64,000 nucleotides of DNA, from contig NZ_ATHV01000004.1 of NCBI RefSeq assembly GCF_000422205.1, positions 62,001 to 126,000 on the forward strand, in the 5' to 3' direction. The translations under genes and the position numbers were made by a program. Positions 8,450 to 17,150 of this stretch are shown here, piece after piece. Positions within the stretch are counted from its first letter, which is position 1. The number at the start of each line of letters is the position of its first letter. The notes under the pieces were generated by a model. The model saw nothing but the letters and a program-made list of their open reading frames with translations. It had not been told where the DNA came from and searched no databases. The DNA comes from Desulfovibrio sp. X2. Its GTDB lineage: Bacteria; Desulfobacterota; Desulfovibrionia; Desulfovibrionales; Desulfovibrionaceae.

Positions 8450-9193
8450 ATGCCGCACTTCATCCACGTCCACGACCTGACCGTCGGCTACAACGGCCAC
8501 CCCGCCGTGCACCACCTCTCCGGCACCTTCGAGGCGGGCTCGCTGACCGCCGTGACCGGGCCCAACGGCTCGGGCAAGTCCACGCTGCTGAAGGCCATCG
8601 TCGGCCTGCTGCGCCCCCTGGGCGGCCACGTGGACCGCGACGGGCTGACCAGCCGCGAGATGGCCTACCTGCCCCAGCAGGCCGAGATCGACCGCACCTT
8701 TCCCATCACCGTGCTGGACATGGTGGCCCTGGGCCACTGGCAGACCACCGGGCTCTTCGGCCGCGTGAGCCGCGCGCAGTGGCGCGCCGCGCACGAGGCG
8801 CTCGAGACCGTGGGGCTCTCCGGCTTCGAGCGCCGCCCCATCGGCAGCCTCTCGGCCGGGCAGTTCCAGCGCGTGCTCTTCGGCCGCCTGCTCCTGCAGG
8901 ACGCGCCCCTGGTCATCCTGGACGAGCCCTTCACGGCCATGGACGCCGCGACCACCGCGGTGCTCCTGCGCCTGGTGCTCACCTGGCACGAGCAGGGCCG
9001 CACGGTCATGGCCGTGGTCCACGACCTGGCCCAGGTGCGCGACCATTTTCCCCGGACCCTGCTCCTGGCCCGCGATCCCGTGGCCTGGGGCCCCACGGCC
9101 GAGGTCCTGACGGAGGAGAACCTGGCGCGCGCGAACGGCATGGCCGAGGCCTGGGACGAAAACGCCGAGGTCTGCCGGGAGGTGCCCGCATGA
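8450..9193 (+). CDS. znuC: Zinc/manganese ABC transporter ATP-binding protein
   Basis: The 247-residue ATPase has Walker A GPNGSGKST (about residues 40-48), a Q-loop (YLPQQAEID) and a signature LSAGQFQRV in place of the usual LSGGQ. Walker B is LVILDEPF, and the H-loop is VVHDL. LSxGQxQRV is normal for the Zn/Mn importer subfamily. It works in the cytoplasm with the permease and binding protein encoded next. The ATG at 8450 follows the stop of the small membrane protein by 2 bases, and its own TGA overlaps the permease ATG (ATGA), a sign of translational coupling. Confidence 0.93.
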   Translation: MPHFIHVHDLTVGYNGHPAVHHLSGTFEAGSLTAVTGPNGSGKSTLLKAIVGLLRPLGGHVDRDGLTSREMAYLPQQAEIDRTFPITVLDMVALGHWQTTGLFGRVSRAQWRAAHEALETVGLSGFERRPIGSLSAGQFQRVLFGRLLLQDAPLVILDEPFTAMDAATTAVLLRLVLTWHEQGRTVMAVVHDLAQVRDHFPRTLLLARDPVAWGPTAEVLTEENLARANGMAEAWDENAEVCREVPA

Positions 9194-10065
9194 ACTGGCT
9201 CGCGCACCTCCTCGTCTCGCCCTTCACGGACTTCGCCTTCATGCGCCACGCCCTGGGCGCCTGCCTGGCCCTGGCGCTCGGCTGCGGCCCGCTCGGCACC
9301 TTCCTCCTGCTGCGCCGCATGACGCTCTCGGGCGACGCCCTGGCCCACGCCATCCTGCCCGGCGTGGCCGTGGGCTTCCTGCTCTTCGGCCTCTCCCTGC
9401 CCGCCATGACCGTGGGCGGCTTCATCGCCGGGCTCGGCGTGGTCGTGGGCTCCGGCGCCGTGGCCCGCGCCACCCCCCTGCGCGAGGACGCGAGCCTCGC
9501 GGCGCTGTACATCATGTCCCTGGCGCTGGGCGTGCTGCTCGTCTCGCTGCGCGGCAGCAGCGTGGACCTCATGCACCTGCTCTTCGGCAGCATCCTGGCC
9601 GTGGACGACTCCTCCCTGCTGCTCATGGGCGCCATCGCCACGGTCTCGCTCTTCGCCCTGGCCCTGCTCTACCGCCCCCTGGTGGTGGAGTGCGTGGACC
9701 CGGGCTTTTTGCGCGTCATGAGCGGCCGGGGCTCCCTCGTGCACCTGGTCTTCATGTCCCTGGTGGCGCTGAACCTGGTGGGCGGCTTCCAGGCCCTGGG
9801 CACGCTCATGTGCGTGGGCCTCCTGGTGCTGCCCGCCTCCGCGGCCCGCTTCTGGACCGTGCAGGTCTGGTCGCAGTCGGCGGCCGCCACGGTCATGGCC
9901 CTGGCCTCGGGCTACGTGGGGCTTCTCGTCTCCTACTACCGCGAGGTCCCCTCGGGCCCCGCCATCGTGCTCACAGCGGGGGCCTGCTACCTGCTCTCGC
10001 TCTGCTTCGGCCCGCGCGGCGGCCTCATGGCGCAGCGCCCCGCACGCAGACACTTCAAACGCTGA
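9190..10065 (+). CDS. znuB: Zinc/manganese ABC transporter permease
   Basis: The 291-residue membrane protein has about eight to nine hydrophobic segments. It carries ABC-3 family features: GDALAHAILPGVAVGF near residues 47-62 and, later, ALGTLMCVGLLVLPASAARF, the typical ABC-3 segment. It forms the inner-membrane channel of the metal importer. The ATG overlaps the stop codon of the ATPase gene, and the binding-protein gene begins 11 bases after its stop, so all three are one operon. Confidence 0.93.
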   Translation: MNWLAHLLVSPFTDFAFMRHALGACLALALGCGPLGTFLLLRRMTLSGDALAHAILPGVAVGFLLFGLSLPAMTVGGFIAGLGVVVGSGAVARATPLREDASLAALYIMSLALGVLLVSLRGSSVDLMHLLFGSILAVDDSSLLLMGAIATVSLFALALLYRPLVVECVDPGFLRVMSGRGSLVHLVFMSLVALNLVGGFQALGTLMCVGLLVLPASAARFWTVQVWSQSAAATVMALASGYVGLLVSYYREVPSGPAIVLTAGACYLLSLCFGPRGGLMAQRPARRHFKR

Positions 10066-10076
10066 GGAACGGCATC

Positions 10077-11012
10077 ATGCGCAGCCATACGCCTTCCACC
10101 CCCGCCCGGCTCCTCGTCCCGGCCCTCGCCGCCCTGTCCGCCCTTCTCCTGCTCGCGCCGTTCCCCGCGCGGGCGGCCGGACCGCTTCGCGTGGTGGCCA
10201 CCTTCTCCATCCTCGGCGACATGGTGAAGAACGTGGCCGGGGACCGCGTGGAGCTTGCCACCCTGGTCGGACCGGACACGGACACCCACGTCTACGAGCC
10301 CACCCCGAGCGACGCCAGGACCCTGGCCAAGGCCGACCTGGTCTTCGTCAACGGCCTCGGCTTCGAGGGCTGGATGGACCGGCTGGTGGAAAGCTCCGGC
10401 TGCAAGGGGCAGGTGGTCGTGGTGAGCAAAGGCGTGAAGCCGCGCACCATGATCGACGAGGACGAGGGCGGCAAGGAGGTCGTCGACCCGCACGCCTGGC
10501 AGGACCTGACCAACGGCGCCATCTACGTGGCCAACATCGAGAAGGCCCTGGTCAAGGCCGATCCGGCGAACGCCGCCTTCTACACGGCCAACGCCGAGGC
10601 CTACCTGAAGAAGATCAAGGAGACGGACGACTGGGTGCGGGCCGAGTTCGCGGCCATCCCGGCGCCCAGGCGCAGGATCATCACCTCGCACGACGCCTTC
10701 GGCTACTTCGGCCAGGCCTACGGCGTGATCATGCTCGCGCCCGAGGGCTTTTCCACCGATGCCGAGGCCTCGGCCAGGGGCGTGAGCCGTCTCATCCGGC
10801 AGATCAGGAGCGAGAAGATCTCCGCCCTGTTCGTGGAGAACATGAGCGACCCGCGCCTCATCGAGCGCATCGCCAAGGAGACCGGCGTGCGCCCCGGCGG
10901 CGAGCTGTACTCCGACGCCCTGTCCAGGCCGGGCGAGGGCGCCGCGACCTACCTCGAGATGTTCAGGAACAACGTGACCAAGATGGTCGCGGCCATGACC
11001 GGCAGCAAGTAG
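10077..11012 (+). CDS. znuA: Zinc-type ABC transporter substrate-binding protein
   Basis: The 311-residue protein has an N-terminal signal sequence (hydrophobic to about residue 33, cleavage near ARA). It belongs to the cluster A-I metal-binding proteins. Likely ligands are His71 in TDTHVYEPTP, His139 in DPHAW and His205 in SHDAFGYF, plus an acidic residue near 280. The third histidine, where manganese-type proteins usually have Glu, favours zinc. The His-rich loop of many ZnuA proteins is absent; an acidic stretch (IDEDEGG) precedes DPHAW instead. It is periplasmic and delivers metal to the permease encoded just upstream. The start at 10077 has GAGGAA upstream. Confidence 0.9.
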   Translation: MRSHTPSTPARLLVPALAALSALLLLAPFPARAAGPLRVVATFSILGDMVKNVAGDRVELATLVGPDTDTHVYEPTPSDARTLAKADLVFVNGLGFEGWMDRLVESSGCKGQVVVVSKGVKPRTMIDEDEGGKEVVDPHAWQDLTNGAIYVANIEKALVKADPANAAFYTANAEAYLKKIKETDDWVRAEFAAIPAPRRRIITSHDAFGYFGQAYGVIMLAPEGFSTDAEASARGVSRLIRQIRSEKISALFVENMSDPRLIERIAKETGVRPGGELYSDALSRPGEGAATYLEMFRNNVTKMVAAMTGSK

Positions 11013-11020
11013 CCCTCGCG

Positions 11021-12820
11021 CTAGCCGATCTCCACCGTGGCGGGCTTTTCGAGCCCGGCCTCCTCCGTCTCCGGGCGCTCCCGGGCGGCCGGGGACGCGC
11101 CCGCCACCTCGGCCAGCGGCTCGAGCACCAGGCTGTGCTCGTGAAAGGCCCTGAGCGTGCCGCGATGCCCCACGCTGAGGATGGCCGCCCGCGGCAGCCG
11201 CTCGCGCAGGAGCGCGTAGAGCGCCTTCTCGCCCGGCTCGTCCAGGGCCGAGCTGGCCTCGTCCAAAAACAGCCAGTCCTGCCGCTGCAACAGCATGCGC
11301 GCGAAGGCCAGCCGCTGCTGCTCGCCCGGCGAGAGCTCCTGCGCCCAGTAGCGGGCGTCGTCCAGGTGGCCCGCCAGACGCGAGAGCCCGCAGGCCGTGA
11401 GCGCCTCCCGCACGTCCTCGTCGTCGAAGCCCCCGGCCGGAACCGGATAGCTCACCGCGGCGCGCAGCGTGCCCACGGGCAGGTAGGGCTTTTGCGGCAG
11501 GAAGAGCATCCGGCCCGAGGCGGGCAGCTCGATCCGCCCCCGGCCGTGCGGCCAGAGCCCGGCGATGGCGCGCACGAGCGTGCTCTTGCCCGCGCCCGAA
11601 GGCCCGGTCACGAGCAGGCTCCCGCCCGGCGCCAGGGTGAAGGAGATGTTCGAGAGCAGCGGCCTGCCGTCCGGCAGGTCGAGCGCCACGTCGCGCACGC
11701 GCAGCCGCTCGTCCGCGCCCGTGCGGCGCACGAGCACGCCGCCCTTCTCCCGGAGGGTGCGCGCCCCGTCCCTGGCCTCGTCCATGGCCTGCGTGAAGTG
11801 GGTCAGCCGGTCCGCCGTGGCCTTCCACTGCGCCAGCTGCGGGTAGGCGGCCACGAACCAGCTGAGCGCGCCCTGGAAGTTGCCGAAGGCCGAGGCCGTC
11901 TGCATGAGCCCGCCGAGCTGGAGGGCCCCGGAGAAGTAGCGCGGCGCCGCGGCCAGGAAGGGGAAGACCACGGCCAGCTGGCCGTAGCCCGTGGTCAGCC
12001 AGGCGAGCCGCTTGCGCCGCTTCATGATCTCCCACCAGTTGCGCACCACGTGGCCGAAGCGCTCGGAGAAGAGCCCGGCCTCGTCCTTCTCGCCGCCGTA
12101 GAGCGCCACGCCTTCGGCGTTCTCGCGAAGCCGGACGAGCGAGAAGCGGAAGTCCGCCTCGTAGCGCTGCTGGTCGTAGTCCAGCCGGATCAGCGGATGG
12201 CCCACCCGCTTGGTCAGCCAGGTGCCCACGATGGCGTAGACCACGGCCACCCAGACCATGTACCCGGGCACGCGCAGCGCATGGCCGAAGAGCGCGATGG
12301 AGAGCGTGCCGGAGAGCATCCACAGGATGCTCGTGAAGGAGACGAGCGTGACCACGGACTCGAGGAAGCCGAGCGAGAGGGTCAGGGTCTGCTCGATGAA
12401 CAGCCCGATGTCGTCCGCGATGCGCTGGTCCGGGTTGTCCGTGTCGCCGTTGCGCATCTGCAGCCCGTAGTAGACCTTGTCCCCCAGCCACTCGCCCAGG
12501 TACCGCTCCGTGAGCCAGCGCCGCCAGCGGATCTGCAGCATCTGGCGCAGGTAGAGCTGGTAGACCGCCACCGTGATGTAGCTGGCCGCGAGCACGCCGA
12601 AGATGCCGAGCTGGTGGTAGAAGCCTTTCAGGTCGTGGTTCTGCAGCGTGTCGTAGAAGGCGTTGTTCCACTTGTTGAAGAGCACGTTCAGGAACACGAG
12701 CCCGAGGCTCATGGACACGATCACCGCCAGGAGCCCGCGGCCCGGCCAGCGGTCCTCGGAAAACCAGTAGGGCCTGGCAAGACGCCAGATGTCGCGCAGC
12801 ACGCGCAGGGTCTCCTTCAC
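11021..12820 (-). CDS. ABC transporter permease/ATPase, SbmA/YddA type
   Basis: The product (599 residues from a GTG at 12820, preceded by GAGG) fuses a long membrane domain (residues ~20-340) to a C-terminal ATPase. The membrane domain has the SbmA/BacA-type segment FLNVLFNKWNNAFYDTLQ near residues 50-67. The ATPase has Walker A GPSGAGKST, signature LSPGEQQRLAF and Walker B WLFLDEASSALDE. This half-size, fused architecture is typical of YddA/ABCD-like transporters, linked to peptide, vitamin B12 or long-chain acyl transport. A dimer in the inner membrane is expected. The frame stays open to 13228 but the extra 136 residues are Arg/Pro-rich and look non-coding. Substrate unknown. Confidence 0.88.
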   Translation of the reverse strand: MKETLRVLRDIWRLARPYWFSEDRWPGRGLLAVIVSMSLGLVFLNVLFNKWNNAFYDTLQNHDLKGFYHQLGIFGVLAASYITVAVYQLYLRQMLQIRWRRWLTERYLGEWLGDKVYYGLQMRNGDTDNPDQRIADDIGLFIEQTLTLSLGFLESVVTLVSFTSILWMLSGTLSIALFGHALRVPGYMVWVAVVYAIVGTWLTKRVGHPLIRLDYDQQRYEADFRFSLVRLRENAEGVALYGGEKDEAGLFSERFGHVVRNWWEIMKRRKRLAWLTTGYGQLAVVFPFLAAAPRYFSGALQLGGLMQTASAFGNFQGALSWFVAAYPQLAQWKATADRLTHFTQAMDEARDGARTLREKGGVLVRRTGADERLRVRDVALDLPDGRPLLSNISFTLAPGGSLLVTGPSGAGKSTLVRAIAGLWPHGRGRIELPASGRMLFLPQKPYLPVGTLRAAVSYPVPAGGFDDEDVREALTACGLSRLAGHLDDARYWAQELSPGEQQRLAFARMLLQRQDWLFLDEASSALDEPGEKALYALLRERLPRAAILSVGHRGTLRAFHEHSLVLEPLAEVAGASPAARERPETEEAGLEKPATVEIG

Positions 12821-13238
12821 GGAAGCCTCGTTGGATGCGTCTTTCGGAAAATGACGGTTTGCGCCGGCAACCGCTGTCGGCAGGAAAAGGATCTGGACCG
12901 AAGACTCGGCCGGACCATTCGGCATATACGCCGGGCGGCCGGGCGGCGTCCACTCCAGGAAGCGGGGCGCCCTTCTGCCCGAAGAAAACGTTTTTGGCCC
13001 CGAAACGGTGGACAGCCAGTTCCTTCCCCGAAGAGAACCCCAGAAAATTCCCCTCCCCCCTTCCCACATCCGTCGTGACGTCGTATGGTCGTTCCCTCCC
13101 CTCTGGAGCGGACGCGCCGGTCCGCCCGCACCGGGACGCGCATGGCGCCCCGGAGACCGGCGCGTCCGCCATCGGGGCGCCCTTTTCCCACGGCCGCAAA
13201 ACGACGCAGGGGCGGGAACACGGTCCAAGGAGCCCGCA
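12821..13238. other. Intergenic region with no recognised gene
   Basis: This divergent region separates the ABC transporter and glycosylase genes. It must hold the promoters for both. I see no convincing promoter, RNA gene or conserved protein; the frames open across it are Arg/Pro-rich and lack ribosome-binding sites. Confidence 0.5.
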
Positions 13239-14036
13239 ATGCCGGAACTGCCCGACGTGGAGGTCTTTCGCCGCTATCTGGAAGCAACGGCCCTGCACAA
13301 GCGCATCGAGTCCGTGCAGGACCTCGAGACGGGGTTGCTGGACGGCGTCTCCGCGAACGACCTGCGCCGGGCGATAGAGGAGCATGCCCTGGAGGAGACC
13401 GCGCGCCACGGCAAGCACCTCCTGGCGCGCATCCCGGGCGACGGCTGGCTCGCCCTGCACTTCGGAATGACCGGCCGCCTCAAGTACCACAAGCTGGCCG
13501 ACTCGGCCCCGGAGCACGTCTGCATGCGCCTGGCCCTCGAGAACGGCTACGACCTGGACTACGCCTGCACCAGGAAGCTCGGCCGCATAGGGCTCGCCGC
13601 CTCGCCGGACGCGCTGGCGCGCGAGCAGGGTCTCGGGCCGGACGCACTGGATCCCGGGCTCTCCGGGAGCGGCTTCGCCCGGCTCCTGGCCGGGCGGCGC
13701 GGAATGCTCAAGACCGCGCTCATGGACCAGTCCCTCCTGGCCGGGATCGGCAACGTCTATTCGGACGAGATCCTCTTCCAGCTCTCCCTGCATCCCAGGA
13801 CCCCGGTCGACACCCTGGACGAGGCCGGGCTTAAGCGGCTGCACGCGACCCTGCGCCAGGTCCTCGAGCAGGCCGTGGAGAACGGCGCGGACCCGGCCCG
13901 CATGCCGGACACCATGCTCACGGCGCATCGCCACCGCGACGGCTGCTGCCCGAAATGCTCCGGCAAGCTCGAAACGATCAAGGTCTCCGGACGCAGCGCC
14001 GTCTTCTGCCCAGCCTGCCAGAAGACGGGGAGCTAG
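13239..14036 (+). CDS. mutM: Fpg/Nei-family DNA glycosylase
   Basis: The 265-residue protein starts MPELPDVEVF, giving the catalytic Pro2 and Glu3 of formamidopyrimidine-DNA glycosylases. An H2TH region follows (SLLAGIGNVYSDEILF at about residues 167-182). The protein closes with a C-terminal zinc finger of the CxxC...CxxC type (CCPKCSGK ... FCPACQK). It excises oxidised purines or pyrimidines from DNA and cuts the strand. The start is fixed by AAGGAG at good spacing and by the need for Pro directly after Met. Family members split into Fpg and Nei types; the VF rather than ET after the start leaves substrate preference open. Confidence 0.9.
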   Translation: MPELPDVEVFRRYLEATALHKRIESVQDLETGLLDGVSANDLRRAIEEHALEETARHGKHLLARIPGDGWLALHFGMTGRLKYHKLADSAPEHVCMRLALENGYDLDYACTRKLGRIGLAASPDALAREQGLGPDALDPGLSGSGFARLLAGRRGMLKTALMDQSLLAGIGNVYSDEILFQLSLHPRTPVDTLDEAGLKRLHATLRQVLEQAVENGADPARMPDTMLTAHRHRDGCCPKCSGKLETIKVSGRSAVFCPACQKTGS

Positions 14037-14126
14037 CCGCCGCGGCCGTTTCCTTTCGGCTGGAAACGGCCCCTGCAAACGATGGGCGCCCCGCGCCCCA
14101 TCAAAACCGAACGACAAGGGGGCAGC

Positions 14127-14921
14127 ATGCTCACGCAATCACAGATCGAGGAAATGCGGAACCTTCTGGAAAACGGCCTGCGCGAACTGCGCGAGGAGGC
14201 CGGAAGGCTCGAGGAGCAACGCCTGCGCCTTTCCGCGCCCGAGGTGGAATACGAGGAGCGCAGCCGCAAGGACACGGGACAGCTCGCGCTCGAGGAGCAG
14301 GAACGGCTCGCCCGCGACCGAGAGAAGGAGATGGACGACGCGCTGCTGCGCATCGGCGCGGGCACCTACGGCACCTGCCTGGCCTGCGGCCGCGACATCT
14401 CCATGCAGCGCCTGCGCGCGGTGCCCTGGACCCTGCACTGCCGCGACTGCGCGGCCGCCGAAGAGGGAGGCCCAGGCCCCGCCGAATCCGTGGAAGAGCC
14501 CCTGCGCCCCGCCCCGATCCTGCCCTACAGGTTCCAGGGGATGGACGACGCGGCCCTGGCCGCGGCCGCGCAGGACGAGCTGCACGGAGACGGCCGCGTG
14601 GAGACCGTGGAACTCTCGCTGCGGGTGGAGAACGGCCAGGTACTCCTCGGCGGCGTGCTGCCGAGCGACCGCCAGCACGCCCTCCTGCTCTCGCTGCTCG
14701 AGGACGATCTGGGCCTTCAGGTCGTGGTGGACGAGGTGCGCGTGGACCGCACGGCCTTCGAGCGCCGCGACCGCGCACCGGGCAGGGCGGAGCGCCCCCC
14801 GCGGCCCGAGGAGGTCATGATCGAGGGCGAGGTGGAGCCGGAGGACCCGTACCGCTCGGTGCGCGAAGGGGCCGAGACCTCGCCCGCGGACAGGATGGTG
14901 CCCGAAAAGGAAGAGAAATGA
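14127..14921 (+). CDS. DksA/TraR-type zinc finger fused to a BON-like domain
   Basis: The 264-residue product starts at an ATG behind AAGGGGG. Residues 1-75 are a charged coiled coil. Residues 80-110 hold a DksA/TraR C4 zinc finger (C84, C87, C105, C108, in YGTCLACGRDISMQRLRAVP and HCRDC). A Pro-rich linker is followed by a BON-like fold at about 150-220 (LRVENGQVLLGGVLPSD) and an acidic C terminus. DksA-family proteins bind the RNA polymerase secondary channel; BON domains bind phospholipid or serve in envelope proteins. There is no signal peptide, so it is probably cytoplasmic. The combination is uncommon and the function unknown. It sits 90 bases after mutM and 64 before polX. Confidence 0.82.
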   Translation: MLTQSQIEEMRNLLENGLRELREEAGRLEEQRLRLSAPEVEYEERSRKDTGQLALEEQERLARDREKEMDDALLRIGAGTYGTCLACGRDISMQRLRAVPWTLHCRDCAAAEEGGPGPAESVEEPLRPAPILPYRFQGMDDAALAAAAQDELHGDGRVETVELSLRVENGQVLLGGVLPSDRQHALLLSLLEDDLGLQVVVDEVRVDRTAFERRDRAPGRAERPPRPEEVMIEGEVEPEDPYRSVREGAETSPADRMVPEKEEK

Positions 14922-14985
14922 GGCCCGCCTGCCCCGGGCAGCGCCCGGGTATCCCGCCGCCCGCGGCCGGGTAAGGAGCCGCGCC

Positions 14986-16731
14986 ATGCCTGCGCACAAC
15001 GCGGACATCGCCCGCATCTTCCGCAACGTCGCCGAATACCTCGAGATAAACGGCGCCAACGCATTCCGCGTGCGGGCCTACGAGAACGCGGCCAGGACCG
15101 TGGAGTCCATGGCCCGCGACGTGGCCGACATGGTCGCGGCCGACGAAGACCTCTCCGGGCTGCCCGGCATCGGAGAGGACCTGGCCAAGAAGATCCGCGA
15201 GATCGTGGACACGGGCTCGCTGCCGCTGCTCGAAAAGCTGCGCGCCGAGAACCCGCCCGGCCTGCTGGAACTTTTGCGGGTGGAAGGCCTCGGCCCCAAG
15301 CGCGTGGGCATCCTGCGCGAGAAGCTCGGCGTGGAAAGCCTCGACGACCTCCGCAAGGCCGTGGATTCCGGCGCCGTCCGCGACCTCGAGGGCTTCGGCG
15401 AGAAGAGCGAGGCCAAGATCGGCCGTGCCCTTTCCGCCCTGGAAAAGGGCCGCGTGACCCACGAGATGAGCCGCATGCGCCTGGACGAGGCCGAAGGCTT
15501 CGCCCTGCCCCTGCTCGACCACATCCGCGCGGTCGAGGGTGTCGTCCGCGCGGAGCCGGCCGGATCGCTGCGCCGCCGCAAGGAGACCGTGGGCGACCTG
15601 GACATGGTGGCCGTGTGCGACGATCCCGAAAAGGGGCCCGCCCGCGTCATGGACGCCTTCGCCGCCTACGACCGCGTGGAGGAGGTCGTCTCCAAGGGCG
15701 AGACGCGCGCCACGGTCCGCCTCAGAAACGGCCCCTCGGCCGACCTGCGCGTCGTGCCCGCCGAGAGCTTCGGCGCGGCCCTGCACTACCTCACCGGCTC
15801 CAAGGCCCACAACGTGCGCCTGCGCGGCATGGCCGAGGACCAGGGCTGCAAGGTCAACGAGTACGGCGTCTTCAGGGGCGAGGAACGGGTCGCGGGAGAG
15901 ACCGAGGAGGACCTCTACGCCTTCTTCGGCATGGACTTCATCCCGCCCGAGCTGCGCGAGGACACGGGCGAGCTCGAGGCGGCCCGAAAACACCGCCTGC
16001 CCGCCCTCGTCACCCTCGCGGACATGCGCGGCGACCTGCACGCCCACACAGACGCCTCGGACGGCCGCGCTGGCCTCGAGGAGATGGCCGAGGCCGCCCG
16101 CAGCCGCGGCTACGACTACCTGGCCATAACCGACCACTCCCAGGCCGTGACCGTGGCCCACGGCCTGGACGCCGACCGCCTGGCCGCGCTCATCGACGCC
16201 GTCGACCGCGTGAACGACGGGCTCTCCGGCATCACCCTGCTCAAGGGCTGCGAGGTGGACATTCTCGAGGACGGCAGCCTGGACCTGCCCGACTCCATCC
16301 TGAAACGCCTCGACCTCACCGTCTGCTCCGTGCACTCCAGGTTCGGCCTGCCGCGCGACGCGCAGACCGAGCGCATCGTCCGCGCCATGGACAACCCGCA
16401 CTTCACCATCCTCGGCCACCCCACCGGCCGCCTCATCGGCAAACGCGAACCCTACGCCGTGAACATGGAGCGGGTCATCGCGGCCGCCGCCGAGCGCGGC
16501 GTCTTCCTCGAACTCAACGCCCACCCCGAGCGCCTCGACCTCGACGACCGCCACTGCCGCGCCGCCAAGGAGGCGGGCGTCCTCGTGGCCGTCTCCACGG
16601 ACGCCCACAGCCCGGGCGGCCTCGACACCATGCGCTTCGGCCTCGGCCAGGCCAGGCGAGGCTGGCTGGAGGCCAAGGACGTGCTCAACACGAGGAGCCT
16701 TCGGGAGCTGAAGAAGCTGCTGAAGCGGTAG
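14986..16731 (+). CDS. polX: DNA polymerase/3'-5' exonuclease PolX
   Basis: The 581-residue protein has helix-hairpin-helix repeats in residues ~1-130 (GLPGIGEDLAKKI, EGLGPKRVGIL). A polymerase beta-type palm follows with GSLRRRKETVGDLDMVAV at ~193-210, including the metal-binding Asp pair. The C-terminal PHP phosphoesterase domain begins near residue 346 (GDLHAHTDASDG, AITDHSQ). This is the full bacterial PolX layout: gap-filling repair polymerase plus 3'-5' exonuclease and phosphatase activity. It is cytoplasmic and acts in base-excision repair, in keeping with the glycosylase gene upstream. The start ATG follows AAGGAG. Confidence 0.95.
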   Translation: MPAHNADIARIFRNVAEYLEINGANAFRVRAYENAARTVESMARDVADMVAADEDLSGLPGIGEDLAKKIREIVDTGSLPLLEKLRAENPPGLLELLRVEGLGPKRVGILREKLGVESLDDLRKAVDSGAVRDLEGFGEKSEAKIGRALSALEKGRVTHEMSRMRLDEAEGFALPLLDHIRAVEGVVRAEPAGSLRRRKETVGDLDMVAVCDDPEKGPARVMDAFAAYDRVEEVVSKGETRATVRLRNGPSADLRVVPAESFGAALHYLTGSKAHNVRLRGMAEDQGCKVNEYGVFRGEERVAGETEEDLYAFFGMDFIPPELREDTGELEAARKHRLPALVTLADMRGDLHAHTDASDGRAGLEEMAEAARSRGYDYLAITDHSQAVTVAHGLDADRLAALIDAVDRVNDGLSGITLLKGCEVDILEDGSLDLPDSILKRLDLTVCSVHSRFGLPRDAQTERIVRAMDNPHFTILGHPTGRLIGKREPYAVNMERVIAAAAERGVFLELNAHPERLDLDDRHCRAAKEAGVLVAVSTDAHSPGGLDTMRFGLGQARRGWLEAKDVLNTRSLRELKKLLKR

Positions 16732-16746
16732 GATTTCAAGACCGAA

Positions 16747-16840
16747 GATGCCTCCGGCGGCCAGGAAGGGATTATCCCTCCGGGGCTGCGCGCCCCTTCC
16801 TGGACCATCCCCCGCGAGGGGGTCACCCCCTCGACCCGCC
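16747..16840. repeat. GC-rich gene-end repeat, copy 1
   Basis: Begins with GATGCCTCCGGCGG, then two inverted repeats (CCAGGAAGGG with CCCCTTCCTGG, and CCCGCGAGGGGGTCACCCCC) and ends GACCCGCC. The same module recurs at 16970-17136, 46788-46914, 48890-48972 and 56312-56417. It starts 16 bases after the polX stop. Confidence 0.75.
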
Positions 16841-16969
16841 TTCGCGAGCGGGGCCTGGGGCGGATGGACAGGAGGTCGCCTGGGCGTGGAGGGGCGGTGG
16901 TGCGCTGAGGCTGGAGGAGGAAGAGGAACCTCATAGAGAGGACATTTGCGAACGCTCTCGTTCTGCGGC

Positions 16970-17136
16970 CTCTCACGCCCAGGCAGCCCCTGTCCGTTCG
17001 TCAATCGGATCGCTTGCGGAGCGGGTCGAGGCCGAGCCTCGCGCGGGAGAGTCCAGAGAGGGGCGCGCAGCCCCTCTCTGGCGCGGGGAGGGTGCAGGGA
17101 GGGGCGCGCAAGCCCTTCCCTGCCCGCCGGAGGCTC
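16970..17136. repeat. GC-rich gene-end repeat, copy 2 (inverted)
   Basis: The reverse complement of this stretch reads GCCTCCGGCGGGCAGGGA, palindromic blocks, GACCCGCTCCGCAAGCG and GACGAACGGACAGGGG, closely following the copy at 46788-46914. It ends 15 bases from the stop of the DUF169 gene, facing copy 1, so the two convergent genes each carry a copy at their 3' end. Apart from these repeats the 16732-17150 gap holds nothing I can recognise. Confidence 0.75.
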
Positions 17137-17150
17137 GTTGCGGCGTGCGC

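Noticed and set aside
12821-13228. N-terminal extension of the SbmA-like ABC transporter up to 13228
   Set aside because: The added 136 residues are Arg/Pro/Gly-rich without membrane segments; the GTG at 12820 with GAGG gives the normal family length.
9987-14138. Open minus-strand frame of ~1380 codons across the zinc binding-protein, ABC transporter and glycosylase genes
   Set aside because: It overlaps well-supported genes, is Arg/Gly/Ala-rich with no recognisable domain, and similar frames appear opposite every long gene because of the GC-rich third positions.
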